Shown: positions 27,025 through 34,498 of the stretch, one piece after another
Numbering within the stretch: the first letter of the stretch is position 1
How the letters are laid out: every line of letters starts with the position of its first letter
Source: Natrinema amylolyticus_A
Lineage (GTDB): Archaea > Halobacteriota > Halobacteria > Halobacteriales > Natrialbaceae
Assembly (NCBI RefSeq): GCF_042678045.1
Contig: NZ_JBHUDI010000001.1
Location: forward strand, 372,001-436,000
Length of the DNA: 64,000 bases
Reading direction: 5' to 3'
The notes under the pieces: generated by a model
The model's database searches: none
What the model was told of the DNA's origin: nothing
The model's input: only the letters and a program-made list of their open reading frames with translations
Program-made: the position numbers and the translations under genes

Positions 27025-27066
27025 ATAATATTGTTCGTATCGTTCCAAGCTGCTGAACATCAGCAG
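27025..27066. promoter_or_regulatory. Weak ATATTGTT site and CTGCTGA palindrome before the UspA gene
   Basis: ATAATATTGTTC at 27025-27036 is a degenerate form of the motif. A palindrome with arms CTGCTGA and TCAGCAG around ACA lies at 27050-27066; it resembles the inner part of the TTGCTGA palindromes at 31-38 kb. Confidence 0.4.
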
Positions 27067-27261
27067 AACCCAATTCGGATCGATAGCAGCTCATATTCGC
27101 TATCAATCGTCACCGATATTTGAATTTCTCCAGCGCGATAAAATCCGCGCGCGACCGATTGGAGGCGGTCAATCGCGGTCATACGGTGAACTGCTCCGCA
27201 TCAGTATATCTCCATAACGTATGCATATATTTCGGTTGGATAGCCGTGTGATCAGTTGCAG

Positions 27262-27274
27262 TAATATTGTGCAC
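27262..27274. promoter_or_regulatory. TATTGTGCAC site before the TauE operon
   Basis: TAATATTGTGCAC at 27262-27274 lies upstream of TATA-like TGTTAATACC (about 27287-27296) for the operon starting at 27330/27371. The 329-bp gap 27001-27329 otherwise holds only A/T-rich promoter sequence. Confidence 0.6.
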
Positions 27275-27329
27275 CATATCCAAAACTGTTAATACCGCCA
27301 TCCGATTAGGGACGGTTGAAGAGAAAGCC

Positions 27330-27374
27330 ATGATACGCACACAACTGTACACGATGGTTGGTGAGAATCGATGA
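27330..27374 (+). other. Possible 14-codon upstream ORF
   Basis: ATG 27330 opens a 14-codon frame (MIRTQLYTMVGENR) ending in TGA at 27372-27374 that overlaps the ATG of the next gene as ATGA. Position, just after a TATA-like box, suggests a translated leader coupled to the downstream small membrane protein. Too short to be sure. Confidence 0.3.
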
Positions 27375-27520
27375 TCGGGGGCGGCAGTCTCGCCGCATCG
27401 GTCGATGCCGGCCTACTCATCGGGATCGTCCTCCTCGAGGCCATCGTCCTGTACATCGGCTACGGCGCAGCAGAACAGATGCTCGGAGAATCGCTAGTCG
27501 AACGGATCAAGAACGTCTAA
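27371..27520 (+). CDS. 49-residue single-helix membrane protein
   Basis: A short ORF (ATG 27371 to TAA 27518-27520) of 49 residues with one strongly hydrophobic segment AGLLIGIVLLEAIVLYIGYG (about residues 13-32) and a charged tail. It ends 1 base before the TauE gene, so the two are clearly one operon. I recall similar small proteins preceding haloarchaeal TauE genes; a role in assembly or regulation of the exporter is inference. Confidence 0.75.
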   Translation: MIGGGSLAASVDAGLLIGIVLLEAIVLYIGYGAAEQMLGESLVERIKNV

Positions 27521-27521
27521 C

Positions 27522-28553
27522 ATGGAAATACTTGGAATCAGCCTGGCACTGATCGTCATGTTCGTCGGGTTCGGCCTGCTCATCGGGATCCTCTTTGGAT
27601 TCTTCGGGATGGGCGGGTCGTTCCTGGTGACGCCCGCACTGCTGGTGATGGGGTACGACGCGAACGTGGCGGTCGGATCCGGTCTGGCGTTCGTCTTCGG
27701 GACCTCCGTGATCGCGACGCTCAAACACCGTGACCTCGGGCAGGTCGACTACAAACTCGGCATCCTGATGATCGCCGGCACCACTGCCGGCATCGAAGTC
27801 GGCAAGATTGGCCTCGAGCACTTACAAGAGCTCGGGCTGGCCGGGTCGGTGGTCAGCGTCGCGTACGTCCTGCTGCTGGGTGGGATCGGCGTCTTCGTCA
27901 CCTACGAAGCGCTGAAAGGCGGCGGTGGCGGCCTGGAACACGACGTCGACGAGGACGCCGATCTCGAGGACGAGGAGATCCCCGAGATCGCCCAGAAGAT
28001 CCAGTCGTACAACGTGCCGCCGATGATCTCGATCCGCGGCGGCTTCCGGGTCTCGCTGTGGATGGTGCTGGCCGTGGCGTTCGCGACGGGGGTGCTCTCG
28101 GGGTTCCTTGGCGTCGGCGGCGGATTCATCCGCATGCCCGCGCTGTTCTACCTGATCGGCGTGCCCGTTCCGGTCGCAGTCGGGACTGACCTGTTCGAGA
28201 TCGTCTTCTCGGGCGGGATCGGTAGCTTCCTCTACGCCCAGTCCGGCGCCGTCGACCTGAGCATCGTCGCGCCGCTGCTGGCCGGCAGCGCCCTCGGCGC
28301 CCGCGTCGGCGCCGCCGCGACCAACCTCGTCAACGAAGAGGACATCAAGGTCTACTTCGGCGTCATGCTGTTGCTCGGCGCCATCGCCGTCGCGGTCCGC
28401 GAACTCGGCGGCGTCCTGGGAATGCCCGTCCTCGACGTTGTGAGCCTGGCGATCATCCTCGGCGCGGCGCTGCTCGTCAGCGGGGCCGTCGTCTACAGCA
28501 GTATCACCATGCTTCGCGAGAACGCGGGTACCCCACCATCAGCCGCCGACTAG
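27522..28553 (+). CDS. TauE/SafE-family sulfite/sulfonate exporter
   Basis: A 343-residue membrane protein with about 8 helices in two homologous halves, each opening with the family motif: GFFGMGGSFLVTPALL near residue 25 and GFLGVGGGFIRMPALF near 195. A charged central loop (EHDVDEDADLEDEEIPE, about 140-160) joins the halves. TauE/SafE proteins export sulfite, sulfoacetate or similar. It could remove sulfite formed by the persulfide-dioxygenase-like enzyme. The divider gene upstream and regulator B downstream complete the locus. Confidence 0.9.
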   Translation: MEILGISLALIVMFVGFGLLIGILFGFFGMGGSFLVTPALLVMGYDANVAVGSGLAFVFGTSVIATLKHRDLGQVDYKLGILMIAGTTAGIEVGKIGLEHLQELGLAGSVVSVAYVLLLGGIGVFVTYEALKGGGGGLEHDVDEDADLEDEEIPEIAQKIQSYNVPPMISIRGGFRVSLWMVLAVAFATGVLSGFLGVGGGFIRMPALFYLIGVPVPVAVGTDLFEIVFSGGIGSFLYAQSGAVDLSIVAPLLAGSALGARVGAAATNLVNEEDIKVYFGVMLLLGAIAVAVRELGGVLGMPVLDVVSLAIILGAALLVSGAVVYSSITMLRENAGTPPSAAD

Positions 28554-28563
28554 GCTGATACAG

Positions 28564-28575
28564 GATTGTACAATC
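28564..28575. promoter_or_regulatory. Perfect GATTG-TA-CAATC dyad before regulator B
   Basis: GATTGTACAATC is a perfect 12-bp palindrome 11 bp upstream of TATA-like CTTTTAACC (about 28587-28595), in the promoter of the regulator at 28624. Same half-site (ATTG) and geometry as the 43978 site. Confidence 0.65.
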
Positions 28576-28623
28576 TCTACACAAGTCTTTTAACCGCGCG
28601 GTGTCTACCTAGCAGTGATTCCA

Positions 28624-29034
28624 ATGCCGGATTCGATGTCCGAACAACTCCAGCAAGATATGCAGTGTGAAGGACTCCTCGAGTGCTTCCACGGTCTCAA
28701 GCAACTCGATAAGGAGTGCTTCCGGGCGCTCGTCGCTGCCGAGGAGCCGATGACCGTCGACGAGATCGCCGACGCCGTCGATCGCGAGCGTTCGACTGCC
28801 TACCGGGCCGTCCAGCGACTGCTCCAGACGGGATTCATCCAGAAAGATCAGGTCAACTACGACCAGGGCGGGTACTACCACGTGTACTTCCCGACCGACC
28901 CGTCGAAGATCGCCGACAGCATGCAGCGGATGCTAAACGACTGGTACGCAAAGATGGGCCAGCTCATCCAGGAGTTCGAGAACAAATACGAGCAGCAGGC
29001 CGAAACGACTGCGCCCGCCGAGATCGAAGGCTAG
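28624..29034 (+). CDS. HTH transcriptional regulator, paralogue B
   Basis: A 136-residue winged-helix protein, same length as paralogue A (3641-4051). Recognition region EIADAVDRERSTAYRAVQRLLQTGFI, wing YDQGGYYHVYF and C-terminal dimerising helix RMLNDWYAKMGQLIQEFENKYE. Cysteines 15 and 21 (QCEGLLEC) are conserved in both. ATG 28624 aligns the two starts; a GTG at 28615 and ATG at 28636 are alternatives. Its promoter carries the best dyad, so it probably binds that motif and represses or activates itself and the sulfur genes. Confidence 0.87.
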   Translation: MPDSMSEQLQQDMQCEGLLECFHGLKQLDKECFRALVAAEEPMTVDEIADAVDRERSTAYRAVQRLLQTGFIQKDQVNYDQGGYYHVYFPTDPSKIADSMQRMLNDWYAKMGQLIQEFENKYEQQAETTAPAEIEG

Positions 29035-29305
29035 CGACGGCTCCCGTCGAACTTCTCTCGTTGCCACATCTCCTCTCCGTTCTCCCCGTTGATCGTTTCT
29101 ACCGGAAAATATCTCCACAACCTATGACAGCGCTGCTTCGGGGGAACGGCGCGTATCAACGCTCGAGCGACGTCTCGCAGTGACTTCGCTGTGTTCGCGG
29201 TAACTCGGGCCGCTGTAGATCTCGCCGAGGCGGACAGTCAAATACAGGTCGGGGCTGTATGGCTCAGATACGACGTCTCTCCGTCGACTTGACTATCCAC
29301 CTGCC

Positions 29306-30229
29306 ATGAGTGCACCCGAATCTACGAGCAACCTCGAACAGTTCCTCACGAACGTCTCCCAGTTTCGGTATCGGGAGGTGATGATGGTCGCCGCGACGCT
29401 TGCCGTCATCGTCGCGTCGATCGTCTTCTTCCCGGGCCTCGAGAACATCGGCAAAGGCGTCCAGTCCGACCTCTCGGTCGAATTGCTCGCCCTGTTCGTC
29501 CTGGTCGCGATCGTCGCCGGCATCATCAAGGGCATGATCGGATTCGGCTACTCGCTGATCACGACGCCGATCTTCGCGTCGGTGATCGATCCGACGTTCG
29601 CTGTCGTCGTCCTCGCGATTCCGCCGTGGATGATCAACATGTTCCAGGTCGGAGAAACGGACACGGGGCGGGCGTTCATCCGCGAGGAGTGGCCGCTGCT
29701 GGCGCTCGCTATCGTCGGGACCGTCATCGGCGTCGCGGCGCTTGCGGCGTTCAGCGCCGGTCCGATCGTTCCCTTCGTCATCGGCCTGGTTATCCTCGGT
29801 TACGTCGCCTTTCAGGTCGCCCAGAACTTCGTGACGGTCGAGGAGGCCCACCACCCGGTCGCGCTCGGTTCCGCGGGCTTCCTCGAGGGATTCTTGCTCG
29901 CCATCGCGAACCTCGGCCCGCTGCTGCCGGCGTACTTCCACACCTTCGAGCGTGACACCGAACGATACATCGGCGGGCTGTCGATGGTGCTGGGAACGAT
30001 CTTCACCGTCCGGATCATCCAGATGGCGCTCTTTACCGACCTCATGACGACCTACCGGCTCTGGCTCGGTTCGGTGATCGCGGTCGTCACCATCGTCGGC
30101 CTGCTGATGGGAACGTATCTCCGGCGGCTCGAGATCGACGAGGAACGGTTCAACTGGTTCGTCGTCGGACTTCTGTTCGTCATCTCGCTCAACATCTTCC
30201 GGAACTCCGTGCCGGCGCTGTTCTTCTAG
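29306..30229 (+). CDS. TauE/SafE-family membrane exporter
   Basis: A 307-residue membrane protein with about 8 helices and the TauE pattern GIIKGMIGFGYSLITTPIFA (about residues 71-90). It begins with a ~35-residue hydrophilic N-terminus. Likely an anion exporter of the sulfite/sulfonate type, a distant relative of the protein at 27522. It has its own promoter region of 271 bp, in which I see no clear dyad. Confidence 0.87.
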   Translation: MSAPESTSNLEQFLTNVSQFRYREVMMVAATLAVIVASIVFFPGLENIGKGVQSDLSVELLALFVLVAIVAGIIKGMIGFGYSLITTPIFASVIDPTFAVVVLAIPPWMINMFQVGETDTGRAFIREEWPLLALAIVGTVIGVAALAAFSAGPIVPFVIGLVILGYVAFQVAQNFVTVEEAHHPVALGSAGFLEGFLLAIANLGPLLPAYFHTFERDTERYIGGLSMVLGTIFTVRIIQMALFTDLMTTYRLWLGSVIAVVTIVGLLMGTYLRRLEIDEERFNWFVVGLLFVISLNIFRNSVPALFF

Positions 30230-30230
30230 C

Positions 30231-30494
30231 TCACTTCGTCAGCGAGACGAGGATGAGCACCATTCCACTCGAGACGACGGCCGCCTGAACGAGGGCAGCG
30301 GACACGATCGTCGTCCGAAACATGAGGTAGATCAGGCCCTCACAGATCGCCCCCGCACCGATAAACACGAAGCCTGCGGCAACGTATAGCATCGGCGTTT
30401 GGCCGTTTCGCCGGTAGCCGTGATACGCCAGATACGCGACGACGAGGCTCAACACGAGCGTGATCAGTTTGGCGATGACGAACGAGGCTTCCAT
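30231..30494 (-). CDS. Small three-helix membrane protein paired with HTH regulator
   Basis: An 87-residue protein with three hydrophobic helices (about 5-25, 35-57, 63-84). Its ATG overlaps the TGA of the HTH gene (TGATG), so they are translationally coupled. This two-gene pair (HTH then a DUF7521-like membrane protein) is familiar in haloarchaea. The membrane protein may sense or transmit a signal to the regulator; that is inference. Confidence 0.75.
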   Translation of the reverse strand: MEASFVIAKLITLVLSLVVAYLAYHGYRRNGQTPMLYVAAGFVFIGAGAICEGLIYLMFRTTIVSAALVQAAVVSSGMVLILVSLTK

Positions 30495-30853
30495 CAGTCG
30501 TCACCCCGGAGGTCGTCCCAGAGCGACGTGAAATTGTCAGCGAGTTCGTCACGCGTCTCGAGCGTCAGCGACAGTTCGCCATCGGTGAGATCGACGTGGA
30601 GCCCCTCGAGTGCCGTTTCGAACTCGCTTCGGTGGGCACCGTCCGCGTCGACTGTATTCCGTTCTTCGATGAGCTCGAGGTCCTGAAGCGTCGAGACGCG
30701 TCGATAGATCGTCGTGAGAGAGGCGTCACACTCCTCGCTCAGGGCCTTCGCGGTCATCGGACCCTGGTCGGCCGCGACGAGTATCTTTCGTGCGTATTCG
30801 TCCGCGAGGATCTGAAATATCTCCGACGTGTTCGGGGAGCCACCGTGCTGCAC
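30494..30853 (-). CDS. Winged-HTH transcriptional regulator
   Basis: A 119-residue protein starting at GTG 30853: EIFQILADEYARKILVAAD (helix 1), the HTH segment TAKALSEECDASLTTIYRRVSTLQDLELIEE (about residues 37-66) and a C-terminal beta region with VDLTDGELSLTLET. The ArsR/TrmB-like fold suggests a dimeric DNA-binding protein. A perfect palindrome sits 36 bp upstream in the divergent promoter shared with the carbamoyltransferase, and copies of it recur at 35.1 and 37.8 kb, making this the best candidate for the binding protein. Confidence 0.85.
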   Translation of the reverse strand: MQHGGSPNTSEIFQILADEYARKILVAADQGPMTAKALSEECDASLTTIYRRVSTLQDLELIEERNTVDADGAHRSEFETALEGLHVDLTDGELSLTLETRDELADNFTSLWDDLRGDD

Positions 30854-30888
30854 ACGATACACCCCGACGTTCGCTGCCAAATAGGCCA

Positions 30889-30911
30889 CGATTTGCTGGT
30901 TCAGCAAATCG
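30889..30911. promoter_or_regulatory. CGATTTGCTG palindrome, site 1
   Basis: Perfect 10-bp arms CGATTTGCTG and CAGCAAATCG around GTT. It lies between the HTH gene (start 30853, minus) and the carbamoyltransferase gene (start 30971, plus). Related to sites at 35085 and 37783. Confidence 0.7.
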
Positions 30912-30970
30912 CCGCGGCTGCCTTGAAGCCACTCGGTGTCGATCTAGGACAGCGTCACAATCACGGAACC

Positions 30971-32731
30971 ATGACGGACTACCTCCTCTCATTTAAACCC
31001 GCGATCGGACTGTACGGCCAACACGATCCGAGCGCCGTCCTCTTCGAAGACGGAACACCCGTGTTCGGCGTCGAAGAGGAACGATACACGCGGGACAAAC
31101 ACGCCACTGAGACGTTCCCCGATCGTGCGATTCAAGCCTGCCTCGACCATCGCGAACTGGAGATCACGGATCTCGATCGCATCCTGCTCCCCTATGATCC
31201 GACGCTCCGCAGTGAGATCGCCGCTCACTACCTGACTGACGCGATTCGAGCGCCCGGACTCGGCCGAAAACTCTCGGCGCTCGAACACACGCTCACCACC
31301 CAGCTCCGCAGCCGATTCGTCCCAACGCGACAGATCGAGACCCGCCTCGAGTCGTTCGGAACGCCGCTGCCGCCGATCGAAACGATCCCGCATCACCGCT
31401 GTCACGCCGCGAGTGCGTTCCACCCTTCGGGCTTCGACGAGGGGATCGTCCTTACCGTCGACGCAAAGGGTGAGTACGACGCGACGGTCGTCTGGTACGC
31501 CGATAGCATCGGGCTGCAGCGCGTGCGCACGTACGAACACCCCAACAGTCTCGGCCTCTTCTTTGCGGCCGTGACGGAGTTCCTCGGCTATCGCATGTTC
31601 AACGGCGAAGGGAAGGTGATGGGACTCGCGCCGTACGGAGACGACAACCCCGAGATCGAATCCGTCCTCCGGAGCCTGATCGACACGGGCGTCGACTACG
31701 ACGTCACCGACCTGACGAAGCGATGGGGGACCGGCCACGGCGTCGAGACGCTCGAGAACGCTTTCGGCCGACCCCGGAAGGAGTCGCCCGGATCGTTCGA
31801 CCAGTGGGAGAAAGACCTCGCGTACACGGCCCAGAAACTGCTCGAGGAGACGGTCGTCGACATCGCGGAGTCGGCAGTCGAGCGATTCGATACCGCCACC
31901 GTCGCGCTCGCAGGCGGGGTCGCGCTCAACTGCAAGCTGAACCAACGCGTCCGAGAATCACCGGCCATCGATGAGGTCTTCGTCCAACCTGTCGCTCACG
32001 ATGCCGGCCTCGCACTCGGTGCGGGCTGGTCGCAGCAGCGTCCGGCAGACGTCGACCGCCAGACCGACGTCTACCTCGGCCCCGAGTACGCAACCGACGA
32101 GATCCGGTCGACCCTCGAGACGAACAAAATCGAGTACACGGAGCCGGACGACCTCGAGCGGTACGTCGCCGAACGGCTCGCGGACGGTGACCTCGTCGGC
32201 TGGTTCCAGGGTCGGATGGAGATGGGGCCCCGGGCGCTCGGCGCCAGAAGCATCCTCGCCGATCCCCGAACTGCTGCGTCCCGCGATCGGGTCAACCGCT
32301 TCGTCAAACATCGCGAGGAGTGGCGCCCGTTCGCGCCGTCGATGCTCGAGTCGGCCGCCGAGGAATACCTCGTCGACGGGCGTCCCTCGCCGTTTATGAT
32401 CGACGCCGACGACGTCCGGCCGTCGAAGACCGACGAGCTCGAGGCCGTCTTGCACCCGGCCGACGACTCGACGCGGCCCCAGACCGTCCGCGAGGACCAG
32501 CACCCGCGCTATCACCGACTCATTTCCGAATTCGCCGACATCACCGGCGTCCCGGTCGTCCTCAATACGTCGTTCAACGACCACGCAGAGCCGATCGTAC
32601 GGACACCGACGCAGGCGATCAAGGACTTCTACGGGATGGGGCTGGACGTGCTCGTCCTCGAGGACATCGTCGTCGAAAAAGACGTCTCGGCGGAAAAGAC
32701 ACCCGTCGAACGACTCGCAGTCACGAACTGA
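30971..32731 (+). CDS. NodU/CmcH-type carbamoyltransferase
   Basis: A 586-residue enzyme of the carbamoyltransferase family. The N-terminal ASKHA-type domain has HHRCHAASAF (141-150), the His-rich site also seen in TobZ/HypF-like enzymes, and ALAGGVALNCKLN near the middle. The C-terminal domain has GRMEMGPRALGARSILADPR, the family hallmark. It makes carbamoyl-adenylate from ATP and carbamoyl phosphate and carbamoylates a hydroxyl, possibly on a glycan or secondary metabolite. Divergent from the HTH gene with a shared palindrome. Confidence 0.9.
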   Translation: MTDYLLSFKPAIGLYGQHDPSAVLFEDGTPVFGVEEERYTRDKHATETFPDRAIQACLDHRELEITDLDRILLPYDPTLRSEIAAHYLTDAIRAPGLGRKLSALEHTLTTQLRSRFVPTRQIETRLESFGTPLPPIETIPHHRCHAASAFHPSGFDEGIVLTVDAKGEYDATVVWYADSIGLQRVRTYEHPNSLGLFFAAVTEFLGYRMFNGEGKVMGLAPYGDDNPEIESVLRSLIDTGVDYDVTDLTKRWGTGHGVETLENAFGRPRKESPGSFDQWEKDLAYTAQKLLEETVVDIAESAVERFDTATVALAGGVALNCKLNQRVRESPAIDEVFVQPVAHDAGLALGAGWSQQRPADVDRQTDVYLGPEYATDEIRSTLETNKIEYTEPDDLERYVAERLADGDLVGWFQGRMEMGPRALGARSILADPRTAASRDRVNRFVKHREEWRPFAPSMLESAAEEYLVDGRPSPFMIDADDVRPSKTDELEAVLHPADDSTRPQTVREDQHPRYHRLISEFADITGVPVVLNTSFNDHAEPIVRTPTQAIKDFYGMGLDVLVLEDIVVEKDVSAEKTPVERLAVTN

Positions 32732-32895
32732 TCTCGACTCGAGCAATCACACGCTCGTTTCGGGCGTTTGGCGAGCGCTCTGACCGGCTGTGAATCGAGG
32801 TATGCTGGCCGAGCGATCGGTGCTGACTCGAGTCAGTACCATAACGATATTGTATTATAAGAGCACTGCTGGACGCTGCGTTCGACCAAATCCCG

Positions 32896-33267
32896 TTATG
32901 CTGCTGCGTGCGCCTCGAGCAGTTCGACGACTGTCTCCGCGCTCTGGAAGCCGTCGTCGAGGCGCGCGACCTCCTCGCCGTCTCGCAGGACGACGAGCGT
33001 CGGCACGCTCCGAATACTGTATTCGTCGGCGACGTCCGGAACGAGGCCGGCGTTTACCGTCGCGACGGCACCCGGTGCGCTGCGAGCGACCGCGCTGAGT
33101 ACCGGCTCCATCGACGCACAGATCCCACAGCCCGACGTGATGAACTCGAGCAACACGAGGTCGTGTGCCGAGAGCAACTCGTCGTAGTCGGCGGCACTGT
33201 CCAGTTGGACGGGTTTCTGGGGGCCGGTTCCATCGCCGACCGTCTCCGAAGGCGCTGTTTCAGTCAT
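32896..33267 (-). CDS. Thioredoxin-family protein (CGIC)
   Basis: A 123-residue thioredoxin-fold protein. Active site TSGCGIC with Cys47 and Cys50; cis-proline segment SVPTLVVLRDG. The CGIC dipeptide and the missing Trp (Ser-Gly in place of WC) set it apart from the WCGPC thioredoxins at 4172 and 44033, suggesting a different redox potential or substrate. It is a single gene with a motif-containing promoter (33311-33322). Confidence 0.88.
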   Translation of the reverse strand: MTETAPSETVGDGTGPQKPVQLDSAADYDELLSAHDLVLLEFITSGCGICASMEPVLSAVARSAPGAVATVNAGLVPDVADEYSIRSVPTLVVLRDGEEVARLDDGFQSAETVVELLEAHAAA

Positions 33268-33310
33268 TACCGAAACAACGGGTCACCAGTACTTGAGTGT
33301 TTTGTGCATC

Positions 33311-33322
33311 TTGTGCAATATT
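33311..33322 (-). promoter_or_regulatory. TATTGCACAA site before the CGIC thioredoxin
   Basis: Plus-strand TTGTGCAATATT, read on the gene strand as AATATTGCACAA, about 45 bp upstream of the start at 33267. A second TTGTGCAT lies directly beside it at about 33302-33309. Confidence 0.55.
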
Positions 33323-33544
33323 GCCGTAGTCGAATCGTGGTCATCGCTCGGGTTGTCCGTGCTGGGTCGCTCGATATCGTTGCTTGGCCGCGTCCTCGAC
33401 TGGCGTTATTTCTCGCTGGCCGTCGAACGAGTGAGAAACCGATGACCGACACCACGACGACGAGTCCACGCAGGCCGAACCGGGACGGGAGTTGGGTCAC
33501 GATTTCTCGGAGCTGAATGCGGTTCTCGGCCACGCCTCTCGCGG

Positions 33545-33990
33545 GTGAGTTCGCCGCGAGACGACCTGACGTTCGCGGCTCGACCAGACGACGTGAAGCA
33601 TCACGGTGATAGCTACGAGGTCTATCGCGCTTGCGTGCGACTGCTCCAGCAGAACTTCTTCGCGACGACGCTGGACCCATCCCAAAACGTCGAACTCGGT
33701 GGCGACTACCGGCGACCGACGCTGAAGATCACGCTGCTCGAGGCGATCGCGAACCAGCTGTGGCGAATCTACTTTGCACTGCTGACTGTACTCTGTCTCG
33801 CATGGCTCTTTCGCGTCACCGCCTTCGCGCCGGGCGAGAGCCTTCCCGATGCCGCGGCCATCGCGTCTGTCCCCGGCGTCGTCGTCGCAGGGCTCGTCGG
33901 AACGTTCTACGTCGGCCATCTCGTGCTCGCGTTCTGGCCACTCGAGCGCGAGGCAAAGAGTAGTTTCGCGAGACCGAGGCTAGCGACTGG
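33545..33990 (+). pseudogene. DUF2270 C-terminal remnant
   Basis: The frame from 33545 encodes about 148 residues that match the C-terminal half of haloarchaeal DUF2270 proteins: VYRACVRLLQQNFFATTLDPS, a link to two hydrophobic helices and the closing LVLAFWPLEREAKSSF. The N-terminal transmembrane half is missing, the start region is unrelated, and after about 33990 the frame runs on without a family match, antisense to the next gene, until 34315. I read it as a truncated relic. Confidence 0.6.
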
Positions 33991-34015
33991 AAGGATTCCG
34001 AGTGAGCGCCTGCGA

Positions 34016-34498
34016 TCACGTGGCGCAGGTCGGACACGTGCGTTTGTGGCGCGTGTAGATCAGCCCTGCCAACAGCGCCACGGAAACCACGCCGAGCAGC
34101 GGCCGGAGCGGATCGAAGTATGTCATGAGCGCGGACGAACTGAAGAGCGCGAGCAGGAAGACGTTACAGATCGGACAGCCGACGGCCAGAAAGCCACCGA
34201 CCAGCCCGCCTATCGCCCACCGATCCTCGCTGCTCGTGTCCCCGTCTTCGCCCTCGAGTCCGGCCTGGGGAACGTCGGTCGCCACCCGCTGTGCGGTGTA
34301 GACGCCCGCCAGTAGCGCAGTCAGCGTCAGGAACAGGTAATCGACCGGGGTCCGCGGGACCATCCGGACGTACAGCGGGTTCGGAACGAGGCCGGTAACG
34401 AGTCCGAACAACACGAAGACGCCGATCCCGGCTGCGATTCCCAAGCCGATCGCTCGCCGATCGGTTCGGATCGATCGGACGAATCGGCGTCCCGTCAT
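34016..34498 (-). CDS. Cys-motif membrane protein (CPIC, CPTC)
   Basis: A 160-residue protein with about four hydrophobic helices, a CPIC in GCPICNVFLLALF inside the third helix and a CPTC at the very C-terminus. An acidic loop (EGEDGDTSSEDR) separates the halves. Paired cysteines in membrane segments suggest thiol-disulfide exchange or metal transport, as in mercuric or copper carriers, but no family was recognised. The start overlaps the upstream gene's stop by 4 bp (ATGA), so it forms an operon with 34495-35043. Confidence 0.75.
   Translation of the reverse strand: MTGRRFVRSIRTDRRAIGLGIAAGIGVFVLFGLVTGLVPNPLYVRMVPRTPVDYLFLTLTALLAGVYTAQRVATDVPQAGLEGEDGDTSSEDRWAIGGLVGGFLAVGCPICNVFLLALFSSSALMTYFDPLRPLLGVVSVALLAGLIYTRHKRTCPTCAT

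Noticed and set aside
33442..33516. Short ATG frame (24 codons, Thr- and Arg-rich) before the DUF2270 remnant
   Set aside because: Too short and without any motif or promoter to support it.
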